A stretch of 64,000 nt of DNA from an uncultured Ruminococcus sp. GTDB taxonomy: Bacteria > Bacillota > Clostridia > Oscillospirales > Ruminococcaceae. The position numbers and the translations under genes were made by a program. Below are positions 37,220 through 45,899 of this stretch, piece by piece (position 1 is the stretch's first letter; each line of letters opens with the position of its first letter). The notes below the pieces were generated by a model. It was not told the DNA's origin. It ran no database searches and saw only the letters and a list, made by a program, of their open reading frames with translations. Location of the stretch: the NCBI GenBank assembly GCA_900545345.1, contig UQYQ01000001.1, forward strand, positions 135,678-199,677. The letters run 5' to 3'.

Positions 37220-37234
37220 TAGTAGTAGTAGTAG
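37220..37234 (+). repeat. Five TAG triplets, probable DnaA-trio element
   Basis: TAG repeated five times without interruption. Bacterial DnaA-trios have the form 3'-(G/A)A(T/A)-5' repeated, read away from the DnaA box toward the unwinding region. Here the polarity fits: dnaA and the box-like motifs are to the right, the A/T-only stretch and dnaN to the left. Confidence 0.75.
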
Positions 37235-37533
37235 AGGTTGTTTAAAACTATAAAAACTATGTCAAACGCCGTCTACGACTGGATTTATTGATAAACAAAT
37301 TTTCAAAGGATATATAATATATTTAACAGGCATTGATTTTTTTTAACATGTTTAAACTTAAATCAACAGTTGAAAACTAAAAAGTTATATAAATAATTTT
37401 GAAAATCTTAGAATTCAAAAACTTTTGAAATTTTTATTTTAAAAGTTGATTTATATTTTTGTTAAAAAAATTGAATTCTTCATTTTTTTATGTTTTAAAC
37501 CACAAAAATTCGCAGAAATCATAAAATCATATT

Positions 37534-37564
37534 TGTTGAAATATTTGTTGAAATCGGTTGAAAT
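37534..37564 (+). repeat. Three direct DnaA-box-like motifs
   Basis: TGTTGAAAT (37534-37542), TGTTGAAAT (37546-37554) and GGTTGAAAT (37556-37564), just after the dnaA stop. Read on the other strand as ATTTCAACA they match TTATCCACA at 6 of 9 positions, so the DnaA of this organism may prefer a variant box. Confidence 0.55.
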
Positions 37565-37587
37565 GATAATTTTGTAAAAGTAACAAT

Positions 37588-38952
37588 TTATATTTCCTTT
37601 AAATTTTTTATTATATCATTAACTGTTTCTTTCAAATCAGCATTTGAGTCAAGCATTTTTTTTACATCTTTATAGTTAATTGTCATAGTTGAATGGTCAC
37701 GCTTGAGTTCATCACCTATTTCAGTATAACTTAGTCCTTTTACTTCTCTTATTACATATATAGATATTTTTCTTGCAAGAGAGATAGGTGCGTTTCTGCT
37801 TGGTGAGCGAATATCATCAGGAGTTACATTAAATGCTGCTGAAACATCTGATAAAATTCTGTCAACAGTAATATCAGCAGGCTGATTCTCTATTAAATTT
37901 TCTCTTATTACCTTTTGCGCCATTGCTATTGAAGGTTTTTCATTTGAAAACATAGTGAGTGCTGTAATTTTATTAACCGCACCTTCAAGCTGTCTTATAT
38001 TAGTTTTTATTTTCTCGGCAATAAGTCTTGAAACAGGGTCAGGAATTTCAATATTTAAAAGTTCGGCTTTTCTTTTTATAATGGCCATTCTTGTTTCAAA
38101 ATCAGGAGGCTGGATGTCAGCTTGTACACCTCTGACAAATCTGCTTTTAATTCTGTCCTCTAATTTTGATATTTTCGTAGGAGAAATATCTGAGGTGAGT
38201 ACAATTTGTTTTCCATGATTATAAAGTTCATTGAATGTATGGAAAAATTCTTCCTGTGTTTGTTCTTTTTTAGATAGAAACTGAATATCATCCATTAAAA
38301 GAAAATCTACGTTTCTGTATTTTTGATGAAAAGATTCGGTATCACGATTAGTAATTGCTGTGATAAGTTCATTGGCAAATGTTTCACAGGTTACATACAT
38401 AATGTTCTTTTCAGGATTTCTTATTTTTACTTCATGTTCAATAGCTTTTAGAAGATGAGTTTTTCCAAGTCCTGAATCGCCGTATATAAACAAAGGATTG
38501 AATATAACTTTATTTCCTATATTGCCTGAATCTGCATTCATACCGGCAACAGCAGTACAAAATGCATATGCGAGTTCATTAGATTTACCTTTAATAAAAT
38601 TGTCGAAGGTGAGGTCATATAAACCGTCGTTAAGTGAACGTTCTAAATGTTTTTCATTTTCAATGACATAATTAAATTGCTGACTGTCATCCATGATTTC
38701 ATTTTTATTTGAGATACTTACTTCAACATCTATACCTAAAACTTCCGAAAATGATTTTTTTATTAAATCATAATAAAAGTCCATGACTGTTTGTTTTGCA
38801 AATTCACTTTGAGCAAAAATATATGCAGTTTTATTTTCAAGTTTATCTGCTTCAAGCGGCTTAATCCATTTGTCAAAACCGATTTGACTGACATTCGGAT
38901 CAGCAAGGCAATGCTTTTTCACATCTTCAAAAACTTCTGAAAAAGAATCCAC
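37588..38952 (-). CDS. dnaA: Chromosomal replication initiator DnaA
   Basis: A 454-residue DnaA. Domain I is at residues 1-80, then a short linker. The AAA+ domain has Walker A GDSGLGKTHLLKAIEHE and Walker B FLLMDDIQFLSKK. The C-terminal DNA-binding domain has the signature RDHSTMTINYKDV. It opens the origin and recruits helicase. The start is GTG at 38952 with GGAGG 9 bases before. A likely promoter lies at 39020-39048, giving a leader of about 60 nt. Confidence 0.97.
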   Translation of the reverse strand: MDSFSEVFEDVKKHCLADPNVSQIGFDKWIKPLEADKLENKTAYIFAQSEFAKQTVMDFYYDLIKKSFSEVLGIDVEVSISNKNEIMDDSQQFNYVIENEKHLERSLNDGLYDLTFDNFIKGKSNELAYAFCTAVAGMNADSGNIGNKVIFNPLFIYGDSGLGKTHLLKAIEHEVKIRNPEKNIMYVTCETFANELITAITNRDTESFHQKYRNVDFLLMDDIQFLSKKEQTQEEFFHTFNELYNHGKQIVLTSDISPTKISKLEDRIKSRFVRGVQADIQPPDFETRMAIIKRKAELLNIEIPDPVSRLIAEKIKTNIRQLEGAVNKITALTMFSNEKPSIAMAQKVIRENLIENQPADITVDRILSDVSAAFNVTPDDIRSPSRNAPISLARKISIYVIREVKGLSYTEIGDELKRDHSTMTINYKDVKKMLDSNADLKETVNDIIKNLKEI

Positions 38953-39019
38953 TATTTAAAACCTCCGATATTTTTTGTAGTTTTAAGGGCATAAAAATCC
39001 ATTAAAAATTATTAAGCTA

Positions 39020-39048
39020 ATTATAGCATATTTTTAATAAAAAAACAA
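39020..39048 (-). promoter_or_regulatory. Probable dnaA promoter
   Basis: On the minus strand TTGTTT (39043-39048), 17 bases, TATAAT (39020-39025). Confidence 0.55.
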
Positions 39049-39263
39049 GCAAATTCTTCAGAATTTTTTTAAAATCAATATATATTATATATAGTATATA
39101 TTATTATTTTAATTTTTTTATAAAAAAAGCAGAGAAGCTGTGATTTTTTGAAAATAAATTCTTTAATATTTATAAAAAATAGTATTACCAATTTTAATTT
39201 TATACTATATCTTGTGTTTGCAAACTGATTATAATAATTATTTGTAAAAATATCTTAAATAAC

Positions 39264-39293
39264 TTGACAAATCACTTATAATTATACTATAAT
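39264..39293 (+). promoter_or_regulatory. Promoter of rpmH-rnpA
   Basis: TTGACA (39264-39269), 18 bases, TATAAT (39288-39293), both consensus hexamers, about 100 bases before rpmH. Confidence 0.75.
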
Positions 39294-39391
39294 ATTAAAT
39301 CGAAAGGCTTTAAATCTAAGATGATTTAAAATTAAATATTTCAACAGAGTTGTTATATATATTAATAACTCATGGAAGGGAGGAAAAAAGG

Positions 39392-39526
39392 ATGAAAAGA
39401 ACTTTTCAGCCAAAGAAAAGACATGCTCAGAAAGAACATGGTTTCAGAAAAAGAATGTCTACAAGAAACGGACGCAAGATTTTATCTCGCAGAAGACAAA
39501 AAGGTAGAAAAAAAATTAGCTACTAA
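39392..39526 (+). CDS. rpmH: Ribosomal protein L34
   Basis: A 44-residue, strongly basic protein beginning MKRTFQPKKRHAQKEHGFRK and ending KGRKKISY, a full-length L34. GGGAGG lies 9 bases before the ATG. It heads the rightward origin-flanking group and is followed by a hairpin before rnpA, which may reduce read-through so that L34 is made in excess over RnpA. Confidence 0.97.
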   Translation: MKRTFQPKKRHAQKEHGFRKRMSTRNGRKILSRRRQKGRKKISY

Positions 39527-39532
39527 TTCGCT

Positions 39533-39590
39533 GACCACTGATACTACTAATTTGAATTAGCCTAGTATTATAGTGGTCTTTTGTTTTTAT
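39533..39590 (+). terminator. Partial terminator between rpmH and rnpA
   Basis: GACCACT (39533-39539) pairs with AGTGGTC (39572-39578), with weaker inner pairing, followed by TTTTGTTTTT. rnpA begins 24 bases later without an evident promoter, so some read-through is expected. Confidence 0.65.
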
Positions 39591-39614
39591 ATTTTATTTT
39601 AATTTGAGGTTTAT

Positions 39615-39977
39615 ATGCTTTTTACTACAATTATAAAATCAAATAAGGATTTTATGAGGGCTTACAGAAAAGGAAAATTTACAGCAAATAAGATTGTTTC
39701 CGTATATTTTTTTCAAAACAGAAGTCCCTATAACAGGATAGGAATAACAACCTCAAAAAAAATTGGAAATGCAGTAAAACGAAACAGAGCCAGGAGAATT
39801 ATAAGAGAGGCTTACAGAAATACAGAAACCCTATTTCCTGTAGGTTATGATGTCGTTTTTGTAGCAAGACCGGATATTATATCTGTAAAATCAACAGATA
39901 TTGAAAAATTTATAAAAAAAAGAGTTATAAAAGAAATAAACAGGCAATTCAAAATTAAGAAAAATGATAATCATTGA
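39615..39977 (+). CDS. rnpA: Ribonuclease P protein component
   Basis: A 120-residue basic protein that joins the RNase P RNA to mature tRNA 5' ends. The RNR motif is present in GNAVKRNRARRIIREAYR, and RIGITTSKKIGNA precedes it. GAGGT is just before the ATG. Conserved place after rpmH; yidD follows within 23 bases. Confidence 0.95.
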   Translation: MLFTTIIKSNKDFMRAYRKGKFTANKIVSVYFFQNRSPYNRIGITTSKKIGNAVKRNRARRIIREAYRNTETLFPVGYDVVFVARPDIISVKSTDIEKFIKKRVIKEINRQFKIKKNDNH

Positions 39978-40000
39978 ATGATTAATGAGTGAATAAATCG

Positions 40001-40252
40001 ATGAAAAAAATTTCTGATTTACTTATATTGATTTATCAAAAGTGTATATCTCCGCTTAAACCTGCTTGCTGCAAATATTATCCGACCTGTTCTGAATATG
40101 CAAAGCGCGCAGTGAAAAAGCATGGATTAATTAAGGGATTGATTTTAGCCGTTTGGCGTCTGTTAAGGTGCAATCCTTGGAGCAACGGCGGCGTTGACAA
40201 TGTTCCTGAAAGCTTTTGTATTTATTCATTAAAAGACGGAAAACAAAAATAA
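40001..40252 (+). CDS. yidD: Membrane insertion efficiency factor YidD
   Basis: An 83-residue YidD with the conserved cysteine-rich block CCKYYPTCSEYA and RLLRCNPWSNGGVD. It assists membrane protein insertion next to YidC. The ATG at 40001 matches the N-terminus of homologues (KKISDLLILIYQKCISPLK); an in-frame GTG at 39989 is the alternative. Neither has a strong ribosome-binding site, so coupling to rnpA is likely. Confidence 0.93.
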   Translation: MKKISDLLILIYQKCISPLKPACCKYYPTCSEYAKRAVKKHGLIKGLILAVWRLLRCNPWSNGGVDNVPESFCIYSLKDGKQK

Positions 40253-40266
40253 AGGAGAATAATATT

Positions 40267-41607
40267 ATGTGGAATATTCCTATAATTACACCATTGCTGG
40301 GATATCTGATGAAGCTGTGCTACATAGTTTTTAAAAACTATGGATTAGCATTAATTGTATTTACACTTATTATTAAGCTTATAACCGTACCATTTCAGAT
40401 TAAGCAGCAGAAAAATACTGCGAAGATGGCTAAATTTCAGCCGAGGTTAAAAAAATTACAGCAAAAGTACGGTAAAAATAAAGAAAAATATCAGGAAGAA
40501 ATGATGAAGCTTTATTCTGAAGAGGGCGTCAACCCTATGGGAAGCTGTCTTCCTATGATAATTACGATGGTAATTTTGTTTTCCATTGTAGGTGTAGTTT
40601 ATGCTCCCCTTCAATATATTTCCGATATTGACGGAAAATCATTCAGTCTTTCGACTTCTTCAGGTCAAACAATGACAGATGCTGAAAATCTTGTGACTGA
40701 CACCATTATTATCGCAAATAAGATGAATAAAGAAGCTGAAGGAAAAACCTATAGTCAGCTGACAGAAGATGAAAAGAAAAAAATCTTCAGTGAAAAGGTT
40801 TTAAAAGATGATAATAAAGTAAATAACATTACTATCAAGAGATTATCAGATGACTATGATGACGGACTTGAAAGGGTTGAAAAGGTATTTTCTGAATATT
40901 ATTCCGAAAATAAAGAATTTACGGAATTTCTTTTAGATGATAAAAAGCTTTCAAGTGCACTTTATTCAAGACCTCAATTATTAATGTTTAAGCTTTCTGA
41001 TAACGGATACGGTCAGATGTTTGATGTTGTTGACAAAGGCATTAATGAAGATCTTGAAAGAGTTGATTATACTTTCTTCGGAATTCCGCTTAGTGAAATG
41101 CCAAGCTGGTCATCACTTTATGTACTGATTCCTATCAGCTCATTCTTGTTCCAATTAATTTTGACATTTATTTCTCAGCGTTATCAGAAAAAGAATAATC
41201 CTGCTGCAGCCAGCACGGGAATGGGAATGAATTTAATGCTTTATATAATGCCTTTATTCTCATTCTATATTGCTTTTAGATTCCCTGTCGGATTAGGTTT
41301 GTACTGGACATTGTCATCCTTCTATTCATTAATTCAGACAGTTGTATTAAATAAAATTTATACACCTGAAAAGGTTGAAGCAATGGCTGAAAAGGACGCA
41401 AAGAAAAAAGGTTTTTATCAGAAAGCATTAGAAATGCAGCAGCAACAGGCAGGAGTTTCAAGCTCTGAAAAACCGGTTGATGATGAAGAATTTGATGAAG
41501 ACAGAAAGTTAACAAAGTCTGAAAGAAAGCAAGCTGAGCTTAAAAGACTTCAGGAAGCCAGAAAGAGAATGGCTGAAAAATACGGCGACGAATACAGCGA
41601 AGATTAA
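40267..41607 (+). CDS. yidC: Membrane protein insertase YidC
   Basis: A 446-residue YidC/Oxa1-type insertase. The first membrane helix is followed by YGLALIVFTLIIKLITVPFQ and a cytoplasmic hairpin rich in charged residues (KFQPRLKKLQQKYGKNKEKY). A long extracytoplasmic insert (about residues 125-270) and three more helices follow, ending in a basic tail that can contact ribosomes. No lipoprotein signal is seen, as in clostridial forms. The start at 40267 is set by AAAGGAG upstream; it does not overlap yidD. Confidence 0.94.
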   Translation: MWNIPIITPLLGYLMKLCYIVFKNYGLALIVFTLIIKLITVPFQIKQQKNTAKMAKFQPRLKKLQQKYGKNKEKYQEEMMKLYSEEGVNPMGSCLPMIITMVILFSIVGVVYAPLQYISDIDGKSFSLSTSSGQTMTDAENLVTDTIIIANKMNKEAEGKTYSQLTEDEKKKIFSEKVLKDDNKVNNITIKRLSDDYDDGLERVEKVFSEYYSENKEFTEFLLDDKKLSSALYSRPQLLMFKLSDNGYGQMFDVVDKGINEDLERVDYTFFGIPLSEMPSWSSLYVLIPISSFLFQLILTFISQRYQKKNNPAAASTGMGMNLMLYIMPLFSFYIAFRFPVGLGLYWTLSSFYSLIQTVVLNKIYTPEKVEAMAEKDAKKKGFYQKALEMQQQQAGVSSSEKPVDDEEFDEDRKLTKSERKQAELKRLQEARKRMAEKYGDEYSED

Positions 41608-41641
41608 ATTTGTTTTAATATAAAGAAAGGAAAGTTAAATC

Positions 41642-42415
41642 ATGACAAAGGTATTTACAGCAAAAACTGTTGAAGAAGCAAAAGCTCTGGCTCAGGCAGA
41701 GTTTGGTGTTTTACAGGATCAAATTCAATTTACAGTAGTAGAAGAACCAAAGAAATCTCTTTTCGGAAAAGTTAAAGGTGATGCAAAGGTGGAGGCAACA
41801 TTTGAAGAAACAAAACCTCAGCTTGCATCGACTTATATAAAAAATGTATTATCTAAAATGGGATATGAAGTTGATATTGAAGTCAAAGAAATTGAAAACG
41901 GTGCTGTTTTAGATATTTCAGGTGACAATGTTGAAGAAATCATCGGCAAAAAAGGTGAAGTATTAGATTCACTTCAATATCTTGCTTCTCTTGTGTGCAA
42001 CAGAATAGACAGAGAATATTTCAGAATTTCAACAGACTGCAATAATTTCAGAGAGAAAAGAAAAGCTCAGCTTGAGCGTCTTGCGCAAAAAATTGCAAAC
42101 AATGTTAAGAAAAACGGAAGAACTACCGCACTGGAACCAATGAATCCTTATGAAAGAAGAATTATTCACTCGGTAATCACCGATATTGAGGGTGTAACTT
42201 CACGCTCAAAGGGTGAAGAACCATACAGAAAAGTTATTATCAGCTCTACAGAAAAGAAAAGATTTGATAATAACCGAAGAAGAAACAATAACAGACATTC
42301 AGGCAGAAGCAAAAAAGGATATGATATAGTAAGTTCTTTTGAAAAGGAATATAAAAAGCCGAAGCCTGAAGATGAAATGGGTTCAAGCGGACTTTATACA
42401 AAAATTGATTTATAA
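41642..42415 (+). CDS. jag: KH and R3H RNA-binding protein Jag (KhpB)
   Basis: A 257-residue protein with an N-terminal Jag domain (FTAKTVEEAKALAQAEFGV), a KH domain with the GKKGEVLDSLQYLASL motif, and an R3H domain with MNPYERRIIHSVITDIEGV. It binds RNA and affects cell elongation and division in Firmicutes. The C-terminal 55 residues are basic and asparagine-rich. Conserved place after yidC; AAAGGAAAG is before the ATG. Confidence 0.93.
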   Translation: MTKVFTAKTVEEAKALAQAEFGVLQDQIQFTVVEEPKKSLFGKVKGDAKVEATFEETKPQLASTYIKNVLSKMGYEVDIEVKEIENGAVLDISGDNVEEIIGKKGEVLDSLQYLASLVCNRIDREYFRISTDCNNFREKRKAQLERLAQKIANNVKKNGRTTALEPMNPYERRIIHSVITDIEGVTSRSKGEEPYRKVIISSTEKKRFDNNRRRNNNRHSGRSKKGYDIVSSFEKEYKKPKPEDEMGSSGLYTKIDL

Positions 42416-42426
42416 TCTTGATAAAA

Positions 42427-42580
42427 TTACGCTGACTGTGTTTAATAATAAGAATTTATTTGATATTTGAAAGGCACAGCGCAGTCATTAGTGAAATATA
42501 TATTGGATGCTGTTTTATACTTCATCCCAATGCAAATGTCAGCAGCAACGGGAGTTTTCTCGCTGCTGTTTTTTTATAAA
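42427..42580 (+). promoter_or_regulatory. Structured leader with terminator hairpin in front of mnmE
   Basis: Three hairpins in sequence: GACTG with CAGTC (about 42434-42486), GGATG with CATCC (42505-42527), and a terminator with arms CAGCAGC (42540-42546) and GCTGCTG (42562-42568) plus a T-run. The mnmE ribosome-binding site follows directly, so this may be an attenuator instead of a simple end of the jag transcript. The controlling signal is unknown. Confidence 0.5.
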
Positions 42581-42593
42581 GGAGCATGATATA

Positions 42594-43955
42594 ATGAGTA
42601 CGGTTTGTGCAATATCGACACCTAATGCTGTCGGTGGAATTTCAGTTATACGAATAAGCGGAAGTGACGCTTTGAGTATTGCAGAAAAAATATTTGTTCC
42701 TTTCTCAAAAATGCTTGTTTCTCAAATGAAGGGACATACATGTGCATACGGAAAAGTAGTTTTAGACGGAAAAATCATTGACGATGCAGTTCTGACTGTT
42801 TTTCTTGCACCGAAAAGCTATACCGGTGAAAACACTGCTGAAATTTCTTGTCATGGAGGACTTTTTGTAACTAAGGAAGTATTAAGAGCTTGTATTGCTG
42901 CCGGTGCTGAGCCGGCAGGACCGGGCGAATTCACAAAGCGTGCATTTTTAAACGGAAAGCTTTCACTTACTCAGGCAGAAGCTGTAATGGATGTGATTTC
43001 TGCTGAGGGGAAACAGGCATTAAACAGTGCAAATCTTGCACATGAGGGAATTCTATTCAAAAAAATTAAAAACATAACTGATAAACTTGTAAAAATCTTA
43101 GCTGAACTTGCGGCTTGGGTTGATTATCCTGAAGAGGATCTTCCTGAGGTTGAAGATGAAGTTTTGATAGAATCTTTAGAAACATCTATTTCACAATTAG
43201 AACAGATTCTTTCAGATTATGATAACGGAGTTATTTTTCGTGAAGGTATTGATACAGCAATTGTCGGAAGGGCTAATGTCGGAAAGTCATCTTTAATGAA
43301 TATGCTGCTCGGCTTTGACCGCTCTATTGTAACAGAAATTGCAGGAACAACAAGAGATGTTATTGAGGAATCGGCAAGGCTGGGTGAAATAGTTTTAAGG
43401 TTATCTGATACAGCGGGAATCAGAAAAACAGATGACATAGTTGAAAGTATTGGTGTTGATTTAGCTAAAAAGAAGATTGAAAGTGCAAGACTTGTCATTG
43501 CTGTTTTTGACGCAAGCTCCCAGCTTAATAATGAGGATAAAAAGCTTTTAGAAGATATAAAGGACAAGCAGGCAATAATTGTTTTAAATAAAACTGATTT
43601 AAAGTCAAAACTGTCAGCTGAAGATTTTAAGAGTTTTCAAAAACCTGTAGTTTTGATTTCAGCAAAAGAACAAAGCGGCAAGGCTGAACTTGAAAATGCG
43701 GTGATGTCGCTGTTTAAACTGGATTGCATCAATTCAGACACAACAGTTTTTGCCAATGAAAGGCAGAAAAACTGCGTTGAAAAGGCAAAGCAAAATCTTG
43801 AATTGGCTTTGGAGGCGTTAAATTTCGGAGAAACACTCGACGCAGTGACTGTAACAATTTCAAAAGCCTGTGACTTTTTGTTAGAACTTACAGGAGAAAA
43901 AGCGACAGAAGCTGTTGTTGAGCAGGTATTCCACAATTTCTGTGTAGGAAAATAA
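42594..43955 (+). CDS. mnmE: tRNA modification GTPase MnmE
   Basis: A 453-residue MnmE. The N-terminal folate-binding domain starts STVCAISTPNAVGGISVIRISG. The G domain has P-loop GRANVGKSSLMNMLLG, DTAGIRKT and NKTD, and the C-terminal FCVGK carries the catalytic cysteine. With MnmG it adds aminomethyl-type groups to wobble uridine 34. The ATG at 42594 with AAAGGAGC upstream is the start; the frame extends further 5' through the terminator hairpin, which excludes earlier starts. mnmG follows after 28 bases. Confidence 0.96.
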   Translation: MSTVCAISTPNAVGGISVIRISGSDALSIAEKIFVPFSKMLVSQMKGHTCAYGKVVLDGKIIDDAVLTVFLAPKSYTGENTAEISCHGGLFVTKEVLRACIAAGAEPAGPGEFTKRAFLNGKLSLTQAEAVMDVISAEGKQALNSANLAHEGILFKKIKNITDKLVKILAELAAWVDYPEEDLPEVEDEVLIESLETSISQLEQILSDYDNGVIFREGIDTAIVGRANVGKSSLMNMLLGFDRSIVTEIAGTTRDVIEESARLGEIVLRLSDTAGIRKTDDIVESIGVDLAKKKIESARLVIAVFDASSQLNNEDKKLLEDIKDKQAIIVLNKTDLKSKLSAEDFKSFQKPVVLISAKEQSGKAELENAVMSLFKLDCINSDTTVFANERQKNCVEKAKQNLELALEALNFGETLDAVTVTISKACDFLLELTGEKATEAVVEQVFHNFCVGK

Positions 43956-43983
43956 AAATTCAATCATTTTACAGAGGTAATTT

Positions 43984-45858
43984 ATGATTTTAGATAATTA
44001 TGATATTATAGTTGTCGGTGCGGGACATGCAGGCTGTGAGGCTGCACTTGCTTCAGCAAGGCTAGGTGCTAAAACCGCACTTTTTACGCTGACACTCGAT
44101 GCATTGGCAAATATGCCTTGTAATCCGTCAATAGGCGGAACGGCAAAGGGTCATTTAGTCCGTGAAATTGACGCACTCGGCGGAGAAATGGGAAAAGCGG
44201 CAGATGCAACATTTTTACAAAGCCGAATACTTAACAGAGGACGGGGCCCTGCTGTTCACAGTCTTAGAGTACAGGCAGACAGAACACGCTATCACGAATA
44301 TATGAAGAAAGCTATAGAAGCTCAGGACAATCTTGATTTAAAACAAGGAGAAGTTGTTAAAATTTTATCTGAAAACGGTAAAGTTTGCGGTGTTCAGACA
44401 AGAATAGGAAGCATATTTTCGGCAAAAGCTGTAATAATTTGTTCGGGAACATATTTAAAAGGTAAGGTGTTTGTCGGTGACAGTGCTTATGAAAGCGGTC
44501 CCGATGCTGTTGCTCCTGCAAATCTGTTATCTGACAGCTTAAATGATTTAGGTGTTACTCTCAGAAGATTTAAAACGGGCACACCTGCGAGAGTTCACCG
44601 CCGTTCAATTAATTTTGACAAGCTTCAAAAGCAAGACGGTGATGAAGAAATTATTCCTTTTTCTTTTGAAAATAACGAAAAATTAGAAAATAAGGTTTCG
44701 TGCTATATTGGGTATACAAATTCAAAGACACATGAAATAATTCTAAAGAATATAAAGCGTTCGGCAATGTACGGCGGTCAGATTGAGGGTATCGGGCCTA
44801 GATATTGCCCGTCAATAGAAGATAAAATTATGAGGTTTTCCGACAAACCCCGTCACCAGCTTTTTATCGAGCCAATGGGGCTTAATACTGATGAGTATTA
44901 TCTTCAGGGAATGTCAACCTCTCTGCCTGAAGATGTTCAAATTGAATTTTTAAGGACTATTGAGGGCCTGGAAAATGTAGAAATTATGCGAAATGCTTAT
45001 GCTATTGAATACGACTGCTGTGATCCGACAGAGCTTCTTCCGACGCTTGAATTTAAATCTGTTTCGGGGCTTTTCGGTGCAGGTCAGTTTAACGGCACAT
45101 CGGGTTATGAAGAAGCCGCTGCACAAGGTCTCGTTGCAGGAATAAATGCTGTTAAAAAGATTAAGGGAGAAAAGGGATTGGTTCTTGACCGTGCAAGCTC
45201 ATATATAGGAACACTTATTGATGACCTTGTGACAAAGGGATGTATGGATCCTTACAGGATGCTGACTTCACGAAGTGAATACCGCTTGCTTCTTCGTCAG
45301 GACAATGCAGACCAAAGGCTTACACCTATTGGGTATGAAGTTGGATTGATAAGCGAAGAAAGATATCATCATCTTTTAGAAAAAGTGTCACAGATTGAAA
45401 CGGAAGTTAAGCGTCTTTGGAAAGTAAATATCTCTCCGAAAGATGTGAATGAGTATTTAGAAAACTGCGGGACAGAGCCATTGCAGACAGGTGCAAAATT
45501 GGCACAGATAATAAGACGCCCTCAGTGTACATATGACGGTACAGCATTTTTGGATAAAGACCGGCCGGAACTTTCTAAAGAAGTCCGTGAGCAAGTGGAT
45601 TTGTCTATAAAATATGAAGGTTATATAAAAATCCAGCTTGAACAGGTTGAACAAATGAGAAAGCTGGAGAGAAAGGCTTTGCCTAGTAATTTAGATTATT
45701 CTCAGATTAAGGGACTTCGTCTTGAAGCAATAGAAAAGCTAAATAAAATAAAGCCTCTCAGTGTTGGTCAGGCAAGCCGAATTTCAGGTGTTAACCCTGC
45801 CGATGTATCTGTACTGTTAGTTTGGATTGAGCAAAACCGCAGAAGAAATCAAGATTAA
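43984..45858 (+). CDS. mnmG: tRNA uridine modification enzyme MnmG
   Basis: A 624-residue FAD enzyme, partner of MnmE. VVGAGHAGCEAALASARLG is the dinucleotide-binding motif, and GGTAKGHLVREIDALGG and GRGPAVHSLRVQADR are the family signatures. The C-terminal helical part (about 540-624) binds MnmE and tRNA. AGAGGTAA precedes the ATG. Middle gene of mnmE-mnmG-rsmG. Confidence 0.97.
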   Translation: MILDNYDIIVVGAGHAGCEAALASARLGAKTALFTLTLDALANMPCNPSIGGTAKGHLVREIDALGGEMGKAADATFLQSRILNRGRGPAVHSLRVQADRTRYHEYMKKAIEAQDNLDLKQGEVVKILSENGKVCGVQTRIGSIFSAKAVIICSGTYLKGKVFVGDSAYESGPDAVAPANLLSDSLNDLGVTLRRFKTGTPARVHRRSINFDKLQKQDGDEEIIPFSFENNEKLENKVSCYIGYTNSKTHEIILKNIKRSAMYGGQIEGIGPRYCPSIEDKIMRFSDKPRHQLFIEPMGLNTDEYYLQGMSTSLPEDVQIEFLRTIEGLENVEIMRNAYAIEYDCCDPTELLPTLEFKSVSGLFGAGQFNGTSGYEEAAAQGLVAGINAVKKIKGEKGLVLDRASSYIGTLIDDLVTKGCMDPYRMLTSRSEYRLLLRQDNADQRLTPIGYEVGLISEERYHHLLEKVSQIETEVKRLWKVNISPKDVNEYLENCGTEPLQTGAKLAQIIRRPQCTYDGTAFLDKDRPELSKEVREQVDLSIKYEGYIKIQLEQVEQMRKLERKALPSNLDYSQIKGLRLEAIEKLNKIKPLSVGQASRISGVNPADVSVLLVWIEQNRRRNQD

Positions 45859-45899
45859 AAATCTGATTTGAAAGTTAAGTGAAGAAACAGGAAATAATT

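Larger units (their letters stand above)
37103..37587. other. Replication origin oriC (dnaA-dnaN gap)
   Basis: A gene-free 485-bp region between dnaA and dnaN, the usual Firmicutes unwinding site. From the dnaA side it holds three direct GTTGAAAT motifs (37534-37564) and further GTTGAAA/GTTTAAA-type motifs (37349-37376, 37239-37247). Then come a GC-richer stretch (37266-37282), five TAG triplets (37220-37234) and an almost pure A/T stretch (37159-37219). I infer these as DnaA boxes, DnaA-trio and unwinding element. No consensus TTATCCACA box is present. Confidence 0.85.
38953..39391. other. Divergent control region between dnaA and rpmH
   Basis: 439 bp of very AT-rich sequence without a gene. 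It contains the leftward dnaA promoter (39020-39048), the rightward rpmH promoter (39264-39293) and an rpmH leader with a perfect 8-bp hairpin, TTTAAATC (39309-39316) and GATTTAAA (39323-39330). I see no consensus DnaA boxes here, so unlike Bacillus the upstream origin half is not evident. Confidence 0.5.
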
